A DNA stretch of 64,000 nt. It comes from Nectonema munidae (lineage: Eukaryota; Nematomorpha; Nectonematoida; Nectonematidae). Positions 62,794 through 64,000 of the stretch are shown piece by piece. The notes below the pieces were generated by a model. It saw nothing but the letters and a program-made list of their open reading frames with translations, had not been told where the DNA came from and did not search any database. Position numbers and translations under genes: made by a program. Location of the stretch: positions 186,001-250,000 of the forward strand of contig JAUIRK010000141.1 of assembly GCA_030549495.1 (NCBI GenBank), read 5' to 3'. The number at the start of each line of letters is the position of its first letter. Position 1 is the stretch's first letter.

Positions 62794-63250
62794 TTAACGA
62801 TGTACCCATCTCCCGCTTCCGGTCTCCTTTGGGGTTCTTGATACGTCATTGATCCTCTCTCTGTATAGCGCATGAGAATTTAAGCAAGAGTTTTGGCTTT
62901 CATTTGAAAGTTTTGCTTCGTAAAAATGAAACACTTTCTGAAGATAAAGAACAAATATTTTCCTGCTATAAAGTGTTGGCATGCGTGTTAGGAAAACGTG
63001 ACACAATAAAGTGTAATTAGAGGTTATTATATGAATGGAGTGATCAGAAAAACAAAGAGAGAAAAAGCAGACGCCATGAGAAGAAGCAAAGGTTTAAGCG
63101 CTGGTGATGAAGTAGATCAAACATGCACACAACACCTGATACACCTGCAAGCTTTGAACAATGGCTGGCGATGTCTCGCGCTATTGCAAGACTCGCTTTG
63201 ACACACAAAACTTGACATATTGACCTATTTAACTACATTTCCTTGATAGC
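62794..63250 (+). other. G+C-richer patch with a 56-codon frame, unrecognised
   Basis: This stretch is visibly less A/T-rich than both flanks. A plus-strand frame from 63031 to 63201 encodes a basic opening (MNGVIRKTKREKADAMRRSK) and LIHLQALNNGWRCLALLQD. No homologue is recognised. It could be an untranslated 5' exon or promoter region of the ETS gene (whose 5' end is not located), a separate small exon, or an old repeat. Confidence 0.3.
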
Positions 63251-64000
63251 TTCCTCATTAATGATTGATGACATTGAACTTTGTTAACAAGATAACTGTT
63301 AGAATCTTAATTAAAAACAAACAACTCCAAGCTTTTTTACTATTACAGCAAAATATAGAACTTTTTTATTTAAAAACATTAAAAACATGAATTAGTCAAT
63401 CACACTTAACTTTTTATTTGCTCTGATTGTAGTCCAAATAATTTATTCTTTTGGAGGTTTTTAATTGACTAATTTCGTCATTCTATCGATTCTTGAAAAA
63501 TGTGATATTACTGCTTACTACCAAATGAAAAATATTAATTTATATGCTATGTATCGGCATCTTAGTTTTCTAAAATTGAATTTTCATATCCTTTGCTCAA
63601 TTGGTTATTATTATTATTGATATAACTTCAAAGTATTATTACAGAATCACAAATTTAAATGCGATGATCTGACATATATAGAGTGAAAAATAGAGATACA
63701 TTTTTTTCAAGGAAGTCACACTGTTTGTGTCTCTTCCTTATATGAAACAATCAATGAAATTTCTTACATTTTTTCAAGAATAGACACTAAAAATTCTTTA
63801 AATATTATTATGCGACTCAAATTTACCATTGTTCACGCCTAAATAAGGTATGCTTAAAAATCTCTTGATATTTTAAGAAGCCAAAAGTTATAATGCCTGC
63901 TTCTAATTTTGTAGCCTTTTGTTTGAATGCACTATTAGGCACACATTTCTTTGAGTGAAATTAGAACGTGAGAAATGATATAAAAAGGTTGATGACGATG
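63251..64000. other. A+T-rich DNA, no gene seen
   Basis: No coding frame, RNA gene or repeat boundary could be supported up to the window end. Confidence 0.4.

Overview
The window is invertebrate nuclear DNA: strongly A+T-rich, gene-poor, with GT-AG spliceosomal introns and dense fossil and recent transposable elements. The host genes (an E74/ELF-type ETS factor, an EXD3/Nibbler-type exonuclease and LETM1) are metazoan. The E74-like ETS gene and the element mix (RTE, I/R1-like and CR1/Jockey-like LINEs, several hATs, piggyBac, Merlin, Tc1/mariner) would suit an arthropod or similar invertebrate, but I cannot name the species.

Host genes. (1) 18.5-20.6 kb, + strand: an uninterrupted 695-codon frame with an N-terminal helical region, a DEDDy 3'-5' exonuclease and a Mut7-C domain (EXD3/Nibbler/mut-7 family, small-RNA 3' trimming). 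(2) 41.2-42.8 kb, + strand: an uninterrupted 529-codon LETM1 (inner mitochondrial membrane cation/proton exchange), apparently without the usual C-terminal EF-hand part. (3) 58.5-48.0 kb, - strand: an ETS-domain transcription factor of the E74/ELF group in at least six exons. I assembled these from splice sites and matching intron phases; the 5' part lies upstream or was not recognised.

Transposon landscape, left to right. 1.2-6.1 kb: near full-length I/R1-like LINE (-). 6-12.5 kb: LINE, hAT and Tc1 scraps, a 21-bp tandem array, a foldback element and tRNA-like SINEs. 12.7-14.55 kb: BED-finger hAT. 15.1-17.3 kb: RTE LINE (-) lacking its reverse transcriptase. 21.97-23.96 kb: ZMYM1-like hAT with a perfect 8-bp target duplication, carrying a SINE. 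24.0-25.9 kb: piggyBac (-). 26.0-27.8 kb: LINE (+). 29.8-37.2 kb: a second CR1/Jockey-like LINE (+), interrupted by a G+C-richer reverse transcriptase-RNase H element (fossil, DIRS- or LTR-like) and a third LINE tail. 38.7-41.1 kb: hAT and piggyBac MITEs. 45.1-46.6 kb: two unrelated hAT transposase fragments. 47.2-47.8 kb: a foldback element just downstream of the ETS stop codon. The ETS introns hold several MITEs, a SINE-like piece and a 5'-truncated RTE copy with a 17-bp target duplication. 59.0-60.5 kb: another hAT with an 8-bp duplication. 60.9-61.9 kb: a Merlin element with long inverted ends.

The genes share no operon or pathway. One link is plausible: an EXD3/Nibbler-type trimming enzyme is part of small-RNA pathways that restrain transposons, and it sits in a window dominated by them. 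I saw no CRISPR array, rRNA, or convincing functional tRNA gene.
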